Below are positions 44,224 to 52,629 of a DNA stretch of 64,000 nucleotides, one piece after another. This stretch comes from Lysobacter enzymogenes. GTDB lineage: Bacteria; Pseudomonadota; Gammaproteobacteria; Xanthomonadales; Xanthomonadaceae. Both the position numbers and the translations under genes were made by a program. The number at the start of each line of letters is the position of its first letter. Position 1 is the first letter of the stretch. Under the pieces are notes generated by a model that ran no database searches, was not told the DNA's origin, and saw nothing but the letters and a program-made list of their open reading frames with translations. The stretch covers positions 1 through 64,000 of the forward strand of contig NZ_CP067396.1 in the NCBI RefSeq assembly GCF_023617245.1, in the 5' to 3' direction.

Positions 44224-45819
44224 ATGGCCAACGTCGCAGGCATTCCGGTGTGGCGCGAAATCGGCGCCAGCGCGCGCGCCAGCCGCGAACCGCTCGAGCG
44301 GCACGCGGTGGTCGTGGTCGGCGCCGGGCCGGTCGGACTGGCGCTGGCGCTCGACCTGGGCCGGCGCGGCCATCGCGTGGTGGTGCTCTCGCGGTTGGAC
44401 TTCGTCGCCGCCGGGTCCAAGGCGATCTGCTTCTCCAAGCGCTCGCTCGACATCTTCGACCGCCTCGGCGTCGGCCAGGCCATGGTCGATCGCGGCGTCA
44501 CCTGGAACGTCGGCAAGGTGTTCTGGGGCGCCGACAGCGAGCCGGTGTACCGCTTCGACGTGCTGCCGGTCAAAGACCAGCAGCGGCCGGGCTTCATCAA
44601 CCTGCAGCAGTATCACGTCGAGGACATCCTGATCGACGCGCTGCAGCGGTTGCCGAACGTGGACCTGCGCTGGGGCCACCGGCTCACCGCGGTCGCGCAG
44701 GGCGAGGATGCGGTCGAGATCGCCGTGCGCAGCGCGCACGAGGAATACCGCATCCGCTGCCAGTGGCTGGCCGCGTGCGACGGCAGCCGTTCGACCGTGC
44801 GCGACCGGCTCGGCCTGGATTTCGAAGGCCGCGTGTTCGAGGACAACTTCCTCATCGCCGACGTGCGCATGGACGAAGGCGAGGGTCCGGCCGAGCGCTG
44901 GTTCTGGTTCGACCCGCCGTTCAATCCGGGCCAGTCGGCGCTGATGCACAAGCAGCCCGACGGCGTGTGGCGCCTGGACTTCCAGCTCGGTTGGGACATC
45001 GACCGCGCCGCCGCGGCGCAGCCGGAGAACGTCGAGCGCTACGTGCGCGCGATGCTCGGGCCACGGGCGAAGTTCCGCCGCGAGTGGTACAGCGTCTACA
45101 CGTTCCAGTGCCGGCGCATGCAGCGCTTCGTGCACGGTCGGGTGCTGTTCGCCGGCGACAGCGCGCACCTGGTCTCGCCGTTCGGCGCGCGCGGCTGCAA
45201 CGGCGGCCTGGCCGACGCCGACAATCTGGGCTGGAAGCTCGACCGGGTGCTGCGCGGCGCGGCGGATGCGGCGCTGCTGCACAGTTACGACTTCGAAGCG
45301 GTGCTGACCGCCGACGAGAACATCGCCCACTCCTCGCGCTCGACCGACTTCATGACCCCCAAGTGCGCGGCCAGCCGCGCCTACCGCGACGCGGTGCTGG
45401 AACTGGCGCGCGACTGCGCGTTCGCCCGTCCGTTGGTCAATTCCGGACGCTTGTCGACCGCGGTGAGCTACCCGGACAGCCCGCTCAACACCGCCGACGC
45501 CGACGACTGGGACGGCGGCGTCGCGCCCGGTTCGCCGGCGTTGGACGCGCCGCTCGGCGAGGGCTGGCTGCTGCGCGCGCTCGGCGATCGTTTCGTCTTG
45601 CTGGCCGACGGCTGGCGCGGCGAGCCGCCGCAGGACGTGGAGTTGTACGACCTGGGCGCGCGCGCCGAGGGTCTGGACGCGCTGCGCGCGCGCTATGCGC
45701 TGCGGCCCGGCAGTGCCTACCTGATCCGTCCCGATCACTACGTCTGCGCGCGCTGGCGCCGGCCCGACCGCGTCGCGGTCGCCGCCGCGCTGGCGCGCGC
45801 GCAAGGCAGGCCGCAATGA
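44224..45819 (+). CDS. FAD-dependent aromatic-ring hydroxylase
   Basis: A 531-residue group-A flavoprotein monooxygenase. FAD-binding VVVVGAGPVGLALALDLG at about 30-47, and the second FAD motif GRVLFAGDSAHLVSPFGARGCNGGL near 307-330. It is in the MhpA/3-hydroxyphenylpropionate-hydroxylase group with a C-terminal extension. Followed by a 72-residue DUF2783 gene (ATGA overlap) and by hmgA and fahA. In Pseudomonas putida U, 3-hydroxyphenylacetate is hydroxylated to homogentisate by a flavoprotein plus a small partner (MhaA, MhaB). That layout would fit here, but the specific substrate is inference. Confidence 0.85.
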   Translation: MANVAGIPVWREIGASARASREPLERHAVVVVGAGPVGLALALDLGRRGHRVVVLSRLDFVAAGSKAICFSKRSLDIFDRLGVGQAMVDRGVTWNVGKVFWGADSEPVYRFDVLPVKDQQRPGFINLQQYHVEDILIDALQRLPNVDLRWGHRLTAVAQGEDAVEIAVRSAHEEYRIRCQWLAACDGSRSTVRDRLGLDFEGRVFEDNFLIADVRMDEGEGPAERWFWFDPPFNPGQSALMHKQPDGVWRLDFQLGWDIDRAAAAQPENVERYVRAMLGPRAKFRREWYSVYTFQCRRMQRFVHGRVLFAGDSAHLVSPFGARGCNGGLADADNLGWKLDRVLRGAADAALLHSYDFEAVLTADENIAHSSRSTDFMTPKCAASRAYRDAVLELARDCAFARPLVNSGRLSTAVSYPDSPLNTADADDWDGGVAPGSPALDAPLGEGWLLRALGDRFVLLADGWRGEPPQDVELYDLGARAEGLDALRARYALRPGSAYLIRPDHYVCARWRRPDRVAVAAALARAQGRPQ

Positions 45820-46034
45820 GCGCATTGAATCTGCAACCCAACCTGGCGCGCGCGGACGAGGTCTACCAGCGCCTCATCGAATTGCACCAGGGCCTGGACG
45901 AGGCCGCCAGCCGCCGCGCCGACGCGCGCCTGGTGCTGATCCTGATCAACCACATCGGCGACGCCGACACCGTGCTGGCGGCCATCGCCGTGGCCGGCCG
46001 TGTCGCGCGGCCCGCGCAGGAGGAACCGGCATGA
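45816..46034 (+). CDS. Small DUF2783-type protein
   Basis: A 72-residue acidic/Ala-rich helical protein (MSALNLQPNLARADEVYQRLIELHQGLDEA). The ATG overlaps the hydroxylase stop (ATGA), and the gene overlaps the hmgA start by four bases. The family name DUF2783 is from memory of the size, sequence and operon position. A role as a coupling or stability partner of the upstream hydroxylase is inferred. Confidence 0.75.
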   Translation: MSALNLQPNLARADEVYQRLIELHQGLDEAASRRADARLVLILINHIGDADTVLAAIAVAGRVARPAQEEPA

Positions 46035-47332
46035 ACTACGCGAACGGCTTCGGCAACCACCACAGCAGCGAGGCCGTGCCCGGCGCGTTGCCGCTCGGGC
46101 AGAACTCGCCGCAGCGGGTGCCGTTCGGCCTGTATGCCGAGCAATGGTCCGGCAGCGCGTTCACCGCGCCGCGCGCGGAGAACCGGCGCAGCTGGCTGTA
46201 CCGGCTGCGGCCGACCGCGCAGCATCCGCCGTACGTGCCCTACGCGCGCGACACCCTGCTGCGTTCGGGCCCGTTCGACGAAGAACCGGCCTCGCCGAAC
46301 CGCCTGCGTTGGGACCCGCTGCCGCTGCCGCAGGCGCCGACCGATTTCATCGACGGCCTGGTCAGCTACGGCGGCAACGGCGATGTCGCCGCCGGCGACG
46401 GCATCGGCATCCACCTGTACGCGATCAATGCGCCGATGCGCGGGCGGGCGTTTTCCTGTGCCGACGGCGAATGGCTGATCGTGCCGCAGCAGGGACGCCT
46501 GCGGGTGGACACCGAGCTGGGCCGGATCGAGCTGGAACCGCAGCAGATCGCGGTGCTGCCGCGCGGCCTGCGCTACCGGGTCGAGCCGCTGGACGGCAGC
46601 GCGCGTGGTTACGTTTGCGAGAACTACGGCGCGCCGTTGCGGCTGCCCGAGCTCGGCCCGATCGGCGCCAACGGCCTGGCCAACCCGCGCGATTTCGAAA
46701 CCCCGCTGGCTTGGTTCGAAGACCGCGACGAGCCGACCGAGGTGGTGCAGAAGTTCCAGGGCCGGTTGTGGACGATGGAATTGCCGCATTCGCCGTTCGA
46801 CGTGGTCGCCTGGCACGGCAACCTGGCGCCGTATCGCTACGACCTGCGCCGTTTCAATACGATCAACACCGTCAGCTTCGACCATCCCGACCCGTCGATC
46901 TTCACCGTGCTGACCGCGCCCAGCGACACGCCCGGCACGGCCAACATCGACTTCGTGATCTTCCCGCCGCGCTGGATGGTGGCCGAGCGCAGCTTCCGCC
47001 CGCCGTGGTTCCACCGCAACGTGATGAGCGAATTCATGGGCCTGATCCACGGCGAGTACGACGCCAAGGCCGGCGGCTTCGCGCCGGCCGGCGCGTCGCT
47101 GCACAACCAGATGAGCGGCCACGGCCCGGACCGGGCCAGTTACGAGCGCGCGATCGCCGCGGACTTGGCGCCGCACAAGATCGACGGCGCGATGGCCTTC
47201 ATGTTCGAGAGCCGGCGGGTGATCCGCCCGACCCGCTTCGCCGTGCGCACGCCGCTGTCGCAGCTCGATTACGACGAATGCTGGTCGGACCTGGACAAGG
47301 CCCGGCTGGCGCCCGCGCAGGTGCCGGCGTGA
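46031..47332 (+). CDS. hmgA: Homogentisate 1,2-dioxygenase
   Basis: HmgA opens the ring of homogentisate to maleylacetoacetate using Fe(II) and O2. The 433-residue length is right. N-terminus GFGNHHSSEAVPGALPLGQNSP is diagnostic. The iron-ligand region is at about 315-345 (PPRWMVAERSFRPPWFHRNVMSEFMGL), with a further conserved His in GASLHNQMSGHGPD. It is in the same operon as fahA (4-base overlap). Maleylacetoacetate isomerase is not in the window. Confidence 0.97.
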   Translation: MNYANGFGNHHSSEAVPGALPLGQNSPQRVPFGLYAEQWSGSAFTAPRAENRRSWLYRLRPTAQHPPYVPYARDTLLRSGPFDEEPASPNRLRWDPLPLPQAPTDFIDGLVSYGGNGDVAAGDGIGIHLYAINAPMRGRAFSCADGEWLIVPQQGRLRVDTELGRIELEPQQIAVLPRGLRYRVEPLDGSARGYVCENYGAPLRLPELGPIGANGLANPRDFETPLAWFEDRDEPTEVVQKFQGRLWTMELPHSPFDVVAWHGNLAPYRYDLRRFNTINTVSFDHPDPSIFTVLTAPSDTPGTANIDFVIFPPRWMVAERSFRPPWFHRNVMSEFMGLIHGEYDAKAGGFAPAGASLHNQMSGHGPDRASYERAIAADLAPHKIDGAMAFMFESRRVIRPTRFAVRTPLSQLDYDECWSDLDKARLAPAQVPA

Positions 47333-48639
47333 GCCGGCCGCGCATCGACGCCAGCCACGATCCCGCGCTGCGCAGCTGGGTCGAAGGCGCGCAGGAGCAC
47401 GCCCAGTTCCCGATCCAGAACCTGCCCTACGGCGTATTCGCCCCGCCCGGCGAGGCGGCACGCGCGGGCGCGGCGATCGGCGACTGCATCCTCGATCTGC
47501 GCGCGGCGGCTGCGGCCGGGGCGCTGCCGGCGGACGCCGTGCCGGCGTTGCGCGGCGACAGCCTCAACGAACTGTTCGCGCTGGCGCCGGCCGCGCGCGC
47601 GGCGTTGCGGCTGGCGCTGTCGCGGCTGCTCAGCGACGAGGCCTGCGCGGCCGCGGCGCGGCCGTGGCTGCATCGCGCCGACGACTGCGCGCTGCAGTTG
47701 CCGATGCGCATCGGCGACTACACCGATTTCTACGCCGGCATCCATCACGCCGAAAACGTCGGCCGCCTGTTCCGCCCGGACCGGCCGCTGCTGGCCAACT
47801 ACAAACACCTGCCGATCGGCTACCACGGCCGCGCGTCCTCGGTGCGCGCCAGCGGCGCGCCGGTGCGGCGTCCGCACGGCCAGTGGCTCGCCGCCGCAGA
47901 CGCCGAGCCCGAATTCGGGCCGAGCCGGCGGCTGGACTTCGAGCTGGAACTGGGCGTGTGGATCGGCCGCGGCAACCGCCTCGGCGAGCCGGTGCCGATC
48001 GCCGAGGCGCACGCGCACATCGCCGGGCTGTGCCTGCTCAACGACTGGTCGGCGCGCGACCTGCAGGCCTGGGAATACCAGCCGCTGGGGCCGTTCCTGG
48101 GCAAGAGCTTCCTGACCACGGTGTCGCCGTGGGTGGTCACCGCCGAGGCGCTGGCGCCGTTCGCGGTCGCCGCGCCGGCGCGGCCCGACGGCGATCCGGC
48201 GCCGCTGCCTTACCTCGACGATCCCGGCGACCGCAGCCATGGCGGCTATGCCATCGAACTCGAGATCGCGCTGCGCACCGCGCGAATGCGCCGCGACGAT
48301 GCGCCCGCGCAAACCCTGACCCGCACCGCGGCCGCCCGCCTGTACTGGACCGCGGCGCAGATGATCGCCCACCACACCAGCAACGGCTGCAACCTGCAGC
48401 CGGGCGACCTGCTCGGCAGCGGCACCGTGTCCGGCCCGGGCGAGGACGAGTGCGGCAGCCTGCTGGAGCGCAGCCGGGGCGGCCGACAACCGCTGACGTT
48501 GGCCAACGGCGAGCTGCGCAGCTTCCTCGAAGATGGCGACGAGGTAAGCCTGAATGCGACGGCGCGCGCGCCGGGATACGTTCCGATCGGTTTCGGCGAA
48601 TGCCGCGGCCGGGTCGTTGCGGACAGCGATAAAGCATAA
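47329..48639 (+). CDS. fahA: Fumarylacetoacetase
   Basis: FahA hydrolyses fumarylacetoacetate to fumarate and acetoacetate, the last step of tyrosine/homogentisate breakdown. The 436-residue protein has the N-terminal domain (PFIQNLPYGVF-like segment) and the catalytic FAH fold. Metal ligands are seen in IGDYTDFYAGIHHAENVG (Asp, near 130), FELELGVWIG (Glu), and LCLLNDWSARDLQAWEYQPLGPFLGKSF near 240 with Asp and the catalytic Lys. The start is a GTG whose bases overlap the hmgA stop, typical of coupled genes. Confidence 0.96.
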   Translation: MSRPRIDASHDPALRSWVEGAQEHAQFPIQNLPYGVFAPPGEAARAGAAIGDCILDLRAAAAAGALPADAVPALRGDSLNELFALAPAARAALRLALSRLLSDEACAAAARPWLHRADDCALQLPMRIGDYTDFYAGIHHAENVGRLFRPDRPLLANYKHLPIGYHGRASSVRASGAPVRRPHGQWLAAADAEPEFGPSRRLDFELELGVWIGRGNRLGEPVPIAEAHAHIAGLCLLNDWSARDLQAWEYQPLGPFLGKSFLTTVSPWVVTAEALAPFAVAAPARPDGDPAPLPYLDDPGDRSHGGYAIELEIALRTARMRRDDAPAQTLTRTAAARLYWTAAQMIAHHTSNGCNLQPGDLLGSGTVSGPGEDECGSLLERSRGGRQPLTLANGELRSFLEDGDEVSLNATARAPGYVPIGFGECRGRVVADSDKA

Positions 48640-48653
48640 AAATTATGCTTTTC
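48632..48653 (+). terminator. Possible AT-rich terminator after fahA
   Basis: AAGCATAA and TTATGCTT form an 8-bp inverted repeat with an AAA loop followed by TTTTCT, overlapping the fahA stop codon. The stem is AT-rich and weak. Plausible. Confidence 0.45.
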
Positions 48654-48842
48654 TGAGGCGTTTTGGTGCCTTTATAAATCCGCGCACACCGACTGCGTGT
48701 CCGCATAGCGTCGCTTAGTCACGATAAATGCAGTGCATCTGCTCATCGCCGTCGTCGATGGTGGCTAGCGGACGCAACGTGCGCGAGGATCGCTGTCCGA
48801 TGGGTCCGCGCGCAGGCACGCCGCGGACGGCCAGGGGGACGG

Positions 48843-50270
48843 ATGAGCGATACATCGACGCAACGCTTGAAAGCCGGCGCGGTCGGCTGGGTCCAGATTC
48901 TCGCTTTCGTGTTCGCCACCACCGGACCGATGGTCGGCCTGCTCGGCGGCGTGCCGGTGGCGTTCGCGCTGGGCAACGGCATCGGCATCGTCGGCTGTTT
49001 CCTGTTGGCCGGCGCGGTGTACCTGGTGTTCAACATCGGCTTCGCCGCGCTGGCGCGGCACGTGGTCGATGCGGGCGCGTTCTACGCCTGCGTCGCGCGC
49101 GGGCTGTCGCCGTCGGCCGGATTGGTCGCGGCCGGGCTCGCGGTGAGCGCGTACATGGCGCTGCAGTTGTGCTGCTACGCGATGATCGGCTTCTTCATGG
49201 AACAACTCGGCCAGCGGCTGTGGGGTGAAGGCCTGCCGTGGTGGTTCTGCGCCTTGCTGGTCAGCGCGGTGGTGCCGTTCTGCAGCCAGCGCAATCTGGC
49301 GTTCGCCGCCTGGTTGCTCGGGCTGCTGGCGTTGGCGGAGTTCGCGATCATGGCCGCGTTCGTGATCGCGGTGCTGGCGCAGGGCGGCGGCCCGGAGGGG
49401 TTGAGCGCGCAGCCGCTCGCGTTGTCGCAGGTGTTCTCGGCCGGCTTCGGCGCGTCGATGGTGTTCGCGATCGCCTCGTTCTGCGGTTGCGAGACGGCGG
49501 CGGTCTACGCCGAGGAAGCGCGCTCCCCGCAGCGCACCGTGCCGCGCGCGCTGTACGCGGCGGTGCTGGCGATCGCGACGACCACGACGGCGGCGGCGTG
49601 GGCGCTGATCTCGGCGTACGGCCCGCACCGGGTGGTCGAGGCGGCGCTGCGCGATCCGGGCCGGCTGTGGTTCTCGATGGTGCCGCATTTCGTCCCGCCG
49701 GGCCTGGCCGAGGCGATGTCGGGCCTGCTGCTGACCAGCCTGTTCGCCGTCATCGTCGGCATGCAGAACGTGGTGTCGCGCTATCTCTACGCGCTGGGCC
49801 GCGACGGCGCGATCCGCGCCGAGCTGGCGCAGATGCATCCGGTGCAGGAAACCCCCTACGTCGCCAATCTGGTGCAGGCGACGGTGTCGGTGCTGCTGCT
49901 GTCGGCATTGGGTCTCGTCGAGCAGGACCCGTTGCGCATCGCCATCGGCGCGACTTCGGCGTTCGGCGCGATCGCGCTGGTGTGCGCGCAAATCCTCACC
50001 AGCCTGGCGGTGATCGGCTTCTTCCGCGCCCGCAGCGACGGCGGCGTGCTGGCGACGCGGGTCGCGCCGGCGCTGAGCGCGGCGGCGCTGTCGGCGTTGC
50101 TGGCGACCATGTTGGCCAACCTGCCGCTGCTGACCGGCGGCAGCGGCGCGGCGGCGTGGACCATCGCGATCGCGTTGCTGGCGATCGTGCTGCTGGGCGC
50201 GGCGTATGCCGCGGCGCTGAAGCGGCGCGCGCCGGCCGTCTACGCCGCGCTCGGCCGCGGCGGACGCTGA
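48843..50270 (+). CDS. APC-family amino acid/amine permease (second copy)
   Basis: A 475-residue inner-membrane transporter with about 12 helices, paralogous to the one at 36364 (shared LGNGIG, AVYAEEAR, LTSLFAVIVGMQNVVSRYLYALGRDG). It follows the homogentisate operon in the same direction after a 203-base AT-richer gap. Substrate is probably an aromatic amino acid or amine by context. The next gene converges on it. Confidence 0.87.
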   Translation: MSDTSTQRLKAGAVGWVQILAFVFATTGPMVGLLGGVPVAFALGNGIGIVGCFLLAGAVYLVFNIGFAALARHVVDAGAFYACVARGLSPSAGLVAAGLAVSAYMALQLCCYAMIGFFMEQLGQRLWGEGLPWWFCALLVSAVVPFCSQRNLAFAAWLLGLLALAEFAIMAAFVIAVLAQGGGPEGLSAQPLALSQVFSAGFGASMVFAIASFCGCETAAVYAEEARSPQRTVPRALYAAVLAIATTTTAAAWALISAYGPHRVVEAALRDPGRLWFSMVPHFVPPGLAEAMSGLLLTSLFAVIVGMQNVVSRYLYALGRDGAIRAELAQMHPVQETPYVANLVQATVSVLLLSALGLVEQDPLRIAIGATSAFGAIALVCAQILTSLAVIGFFRARSDGGVLATRVAPALSAAALSALLATMLANLPLLTGGSGAAAWTIAIALLAIVLLGAAYAAALKRRAPAVYAALGRGGR

Positions 50271-50289
50271 GCGATCGCCGTCGCCATGC

Positions 50290-51039
50290 TCAGCCGCCGG
50301 CGTACAGCCGTTCGGCGCGCTGGAACAGGATCCAACTGGTGGCGATGTACTTGTCGCCGCCCTTGGGCCGGTTGCCGCGATGGGTGTGGGTGAAGGCCGC
50401 CGGCGCGATCAGCAGGTCGCCGGCGCGCGGAGCGATCTTGCGGCGCTGGTAGAGGAACTCGGTCTCGCCTTCCTCGAAGCCGTCGTTGAGGTAGATCGTC
50501 CACAGCACGTGGCGGTGCAGGGTGTCGGCGTGCGGGTCGCGCGGGTACAGCTCGCAGTGCCAGTAGGGATAGCCGCCGCGGTTGGCGGTGTAGCGCTGCA
50601 GGTTGATCGCGCCGGGACGGAACACGGTCTGCGCCACCGGCGACAGCGCGTTGTCGTCCATCTGCGCCATGCGCTCGGCGGTGATGCGGTGGCGCTTGCC
50701 GTCGGCGCCCGGCGTTTCCAGCATCAGCGGCGCGATCATGGTGTGCGGATAGCGGCGCAGGTATTGCAGCAGGCCGCGGAACACCGCCAGGTTCAAGGTC
50801 TGCTCGACGTCCTTCCAGCCGTCGCGGCCGGTGATGGTGAGGTCGCGGCTGTCCTTGAGGTCGGGCATCACCCCGCCGCCGACGCGGCCGGGCTCGCTGT
50901 CGCGGCTGGCGTCGAAGCGGCGCACCAACTGCTCGCACTGCTCGCGCGTCAGCGCCTCGGGATAGACCTCGATGAAATCGTCGCCGCCGGCGGCGGCGGC
51001 GGGCAGCGGTTCGTGGACGGCGTCGGCGGGCGATGACAT
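50290..51039 (-). CDS. 2OG-Fe(II)-dependent oxygenase family protein
   Basis: A 249-residue non-haem iron oxygenase. The facial triad appears as HCELYPRDPHAD near 172 (His, Asp; an alternative His is in DTLHRHVLWTIYLN) and the distal His/Arg in APAAFTHTHRGNRPKGG near 220. The double-stranded helix is supported by GETEFLYQ and GDLLIAPAAF. Similar to prolyl 4-hydroxylase-like small oxygenases. Substrate unknown. It faces away from the amyloid operon across a 370-base spacer. Confidence 0.85.
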   Translation of the reverse strand: MSSPADAVHEPLPAAAAGGDDFIEVYPEALTREQCEQLVRRFDASRDSEPGRVGGGVMPDLKDSRDLTITGRDGWKDVEQTLNLAVFRGLLQYLRRYPHTMIAPLMLETPGADGKRHRITAERMAQMDDNALSPVAQTVFRPGAINLQRYTANRGGYPYWHCELYPRDPHADTLHRHVLWTIYLNDGFEEGETEFLYQRRKIAPRAGDLLIAPAAFTHTHRGNRPKGGDKYIATSWILFQRAERLYAGG

Positions 51040-51408
51040 GGCGTGGGCGGGCGAAGGCAAGCGAAGTCCCGATCCTCGCACGTGCGCGCGAGGTTGCGGA
51101 AACGCAACGTCGCCCGAGCGGCCGCGATGTTGCGACCGCACGCACGCGACGAAAGGCCCGCTGCGCCTGCGCTGCGCGGTCGCGCGCGCCGAAGCTGACC
51201 GGGGAAAACCGCGCGTCGGCGCGGCCGCGGCGCGTTGCGCCGGCGCAACGCTTTGCCCGCGCGGCGCCGGCCCGGTGTCGGCCCCGCGCGCAAAAGCGCT
51301 TTCGATTCAATCGTTTGCAAAGTTGGCACGGGTCTGGCGTAGGACCTCTCGCCGGCCGCGACTGCCCCGCTTCCGGCGTTTCGAGCATCCCCCGTCTCGG
51401 AGTCCGCC
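51040..51408. other. Divergent regulatory region of the amyloid operon
   Basis: It holds the sigma-54 promoter (51323-51340) and a 10-bp palindrome AAAGCGCTTT (51293-51302) about 30 bases upstream, a candidate activator site. No gene is seen. The remainder is GC-rich. Confidence 0.6.
51323..51340 (+). promoter_or_regulatory. Sigma-54 promoter of the Fap-like operon
   Basis: TTGGCACGGGTCTGGCGT matches the -24 element TTGGCACG perfectly. A -12 GC pair (51337-51338) lies exactly ten bases after the -24 GG (51325-51326), the invariant spacing. The -12 half TGGC differs from TTGC by one base. It lies about 70 bases before the first gene and GGAG precedes the ATG. Sigma-54 promoters also drive Pseudomonas fap operons. 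Confidence 0.75.
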
Positions 51409-51954
51409 ATGTATCCGTCCGTCCCCCGCGTCGCCGCAATCCGCGCCGCCCGCCGCCACCGCCACGCTTCGGCGCTGGCCGCGCTGGTCCTCGCCGCCGC
51501 CCTGCCCGGCGTGCGCGCGGCCGGGCCCGGCGCCGACCCCACACCGGGCGCCGACCCCACCGTGGTGATCGCCCGCACCGTCCACCCGCGCATCGCCTAT
51601 CGCGCGCTGCCGGCGCAGGACAATCCGGTGCGCACCGAGGCGACCACGTTCCCGGGCCAGGTGTTCCACGCCACCCTGACGCGTTCGCTGGCGCCGCTCG
51701 ACGATGCCGCACTCGGCCAGCACGGCTCCGGCGGCCTCGGCGTCGCCGCGGCCGCCGATGCGGCGAGCGCGATGCTGGTGCCCGCGGCCGCCACCGGCGC
51801 GGGCGCGACGTTCGCCGGGCCGGGCGCGTCGGCGCCGCTCGGCGCCAGCGCCAGCGTCGGCGGTGCGGTGGTCGGCGCCACCGCCGGTCTCGGCGACACC
51901 CTCACCGGCGCGGTCATGCAGGCGCTGGCACCGCCGCCCGGGAGCGGGCGGTGA
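51409..51954 (+). CDS. Secreted small Ala/Gly-rich protein of the amyloid locus
   Basis: A 181-residue protein with a signal peptide (RAA cleavage near 37). An LDDAALGQHGSGG segment (97-109) resembles the leader end recognised by C39 peptidases. The C-terminal part is Ala/Gly-rich with little predicted structure. No family was recognised. It opens an operon of secreted, repeat and pore proteins, and the next gene starts at an overlapping GTG. Role could be periplasmic chaperone or leader-bearing subunit, in the position of FapA, but similarity to FapA is not established. Confidence 0.65.
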   Translation: MYPSVPRVAAIRAARRHRHASALAALVLAAALPGVRAAGPGADPTPGADPTVVIARTVHPRIAYRALPAQDNPVRTEATTFPGQVFHATLTRSLAPLDDAALGQHGSGGLGVAAAADAASAMLVPAAATGAGATFAGPGASAPLGASASVGGAVVGATAGLGDTLTGAVMQALAPPPGSGR

Positions 51955-52574
51955 ACGCGCGCCACCGCCCGTTGCGCCACGCGCCGCTGTGGCTCGCCGG
52001 CTGCCTGCTGGCGACCGCGATCGCCGGCGACGGCCGCGCGCAGGGCGCGCCGCTGGACCGCGCCGAGGTCGGCGCGGCCGGCCGCGGCCTCGACGGCCGC
52101 GCGGCGATCAACCAGGCCGCCGGCGCCGGCAACGCCCAGGCCAACCAGGCCGCGCTGTCGCTGTCGCCCGGTGGACTGGCCATCGCTTCGGCAAGCGCCG
52201 GACAGCGGGTCGAACGTCCCGGCCCCGCGGCGCTGTCGCGCGACGCGCAGGCGCGCATCGGCGCCGGCGCCTTCGACGGCGCCCACGGCCTGCTCCAGCT
52301 CAACCAGGCCGCCGGCGCCGGCAACGCCCAGCTCAACCGGTTCGCGCTCGCGCGCGGCGCCGCGAGCGCGCTCGACGATGCCGCGCTCGCCGCCGTCGCC
52401 GGCCCGCCGGCCGAGGCAGCGCCCACCCGCGCCGCGCCCGGCGCGCGCCAGGCCGACATCGCCGCGGACGCCCTGCGCGGCGGCCAGGGCGTGCTGCAAC
52501 TCAACCAGACGGCGGGGACCGGCAACGCGTCGGTCAACGCCATCGTGCTCCGACTGCCGGGGAGCGCTCCATAA
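51951..52574 (+). CDS. Short-repeat amyloid-like protein
   Basis: A 207-residue protein with an N-terminal signal (APLWLAGCLLATAIAG). It has three loose repeats of the form LNQAAGAGNAQLNxxAL at about 53-69, 115-133 and 182-200. The repeats resemble Fap subunits (NVAAGVGNAQSN) and curlin-like motifs with regularly spaced Asn/Gln. LDDAALAAVAG at 141-151 is another C39-leader-like motif. A GTG start overlaps the stop of the preceding gene. A possible minor subunit or nucleator, and its exact Fap equivalent is uncertain. Confidence 0.65.
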   Translation: MNARHRPLRHAPLWLAGCLLATAIAGDGRAQGAPLDRAEVGAAGRGLDGRAAINQAAGAGNAQANQAALSLSPGGLAIASASAGQRVERPGPAALSRDAQARIGAGAFDGAHGLLQLNQAAGAGNAQLNRFALARGAASALDDAALAAVAGPPAEAAPTRAAPGARQADIAADALRGGQGVLQLNQTAGTGNASVNAIVLRLPGSAP

Positions 52575-52629
52575 CAACCACAACGGCGGAACGCAGTCGC
52601 GACACCCACCACCCTTCAGGAGAGAGATC

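Noticed and set aside
50949..51593. Frames on the minus strand across the sigma-54 region
   Set aside because: Arg/Gly/Ala-rich shadows with no start signal. The region is regulatory.
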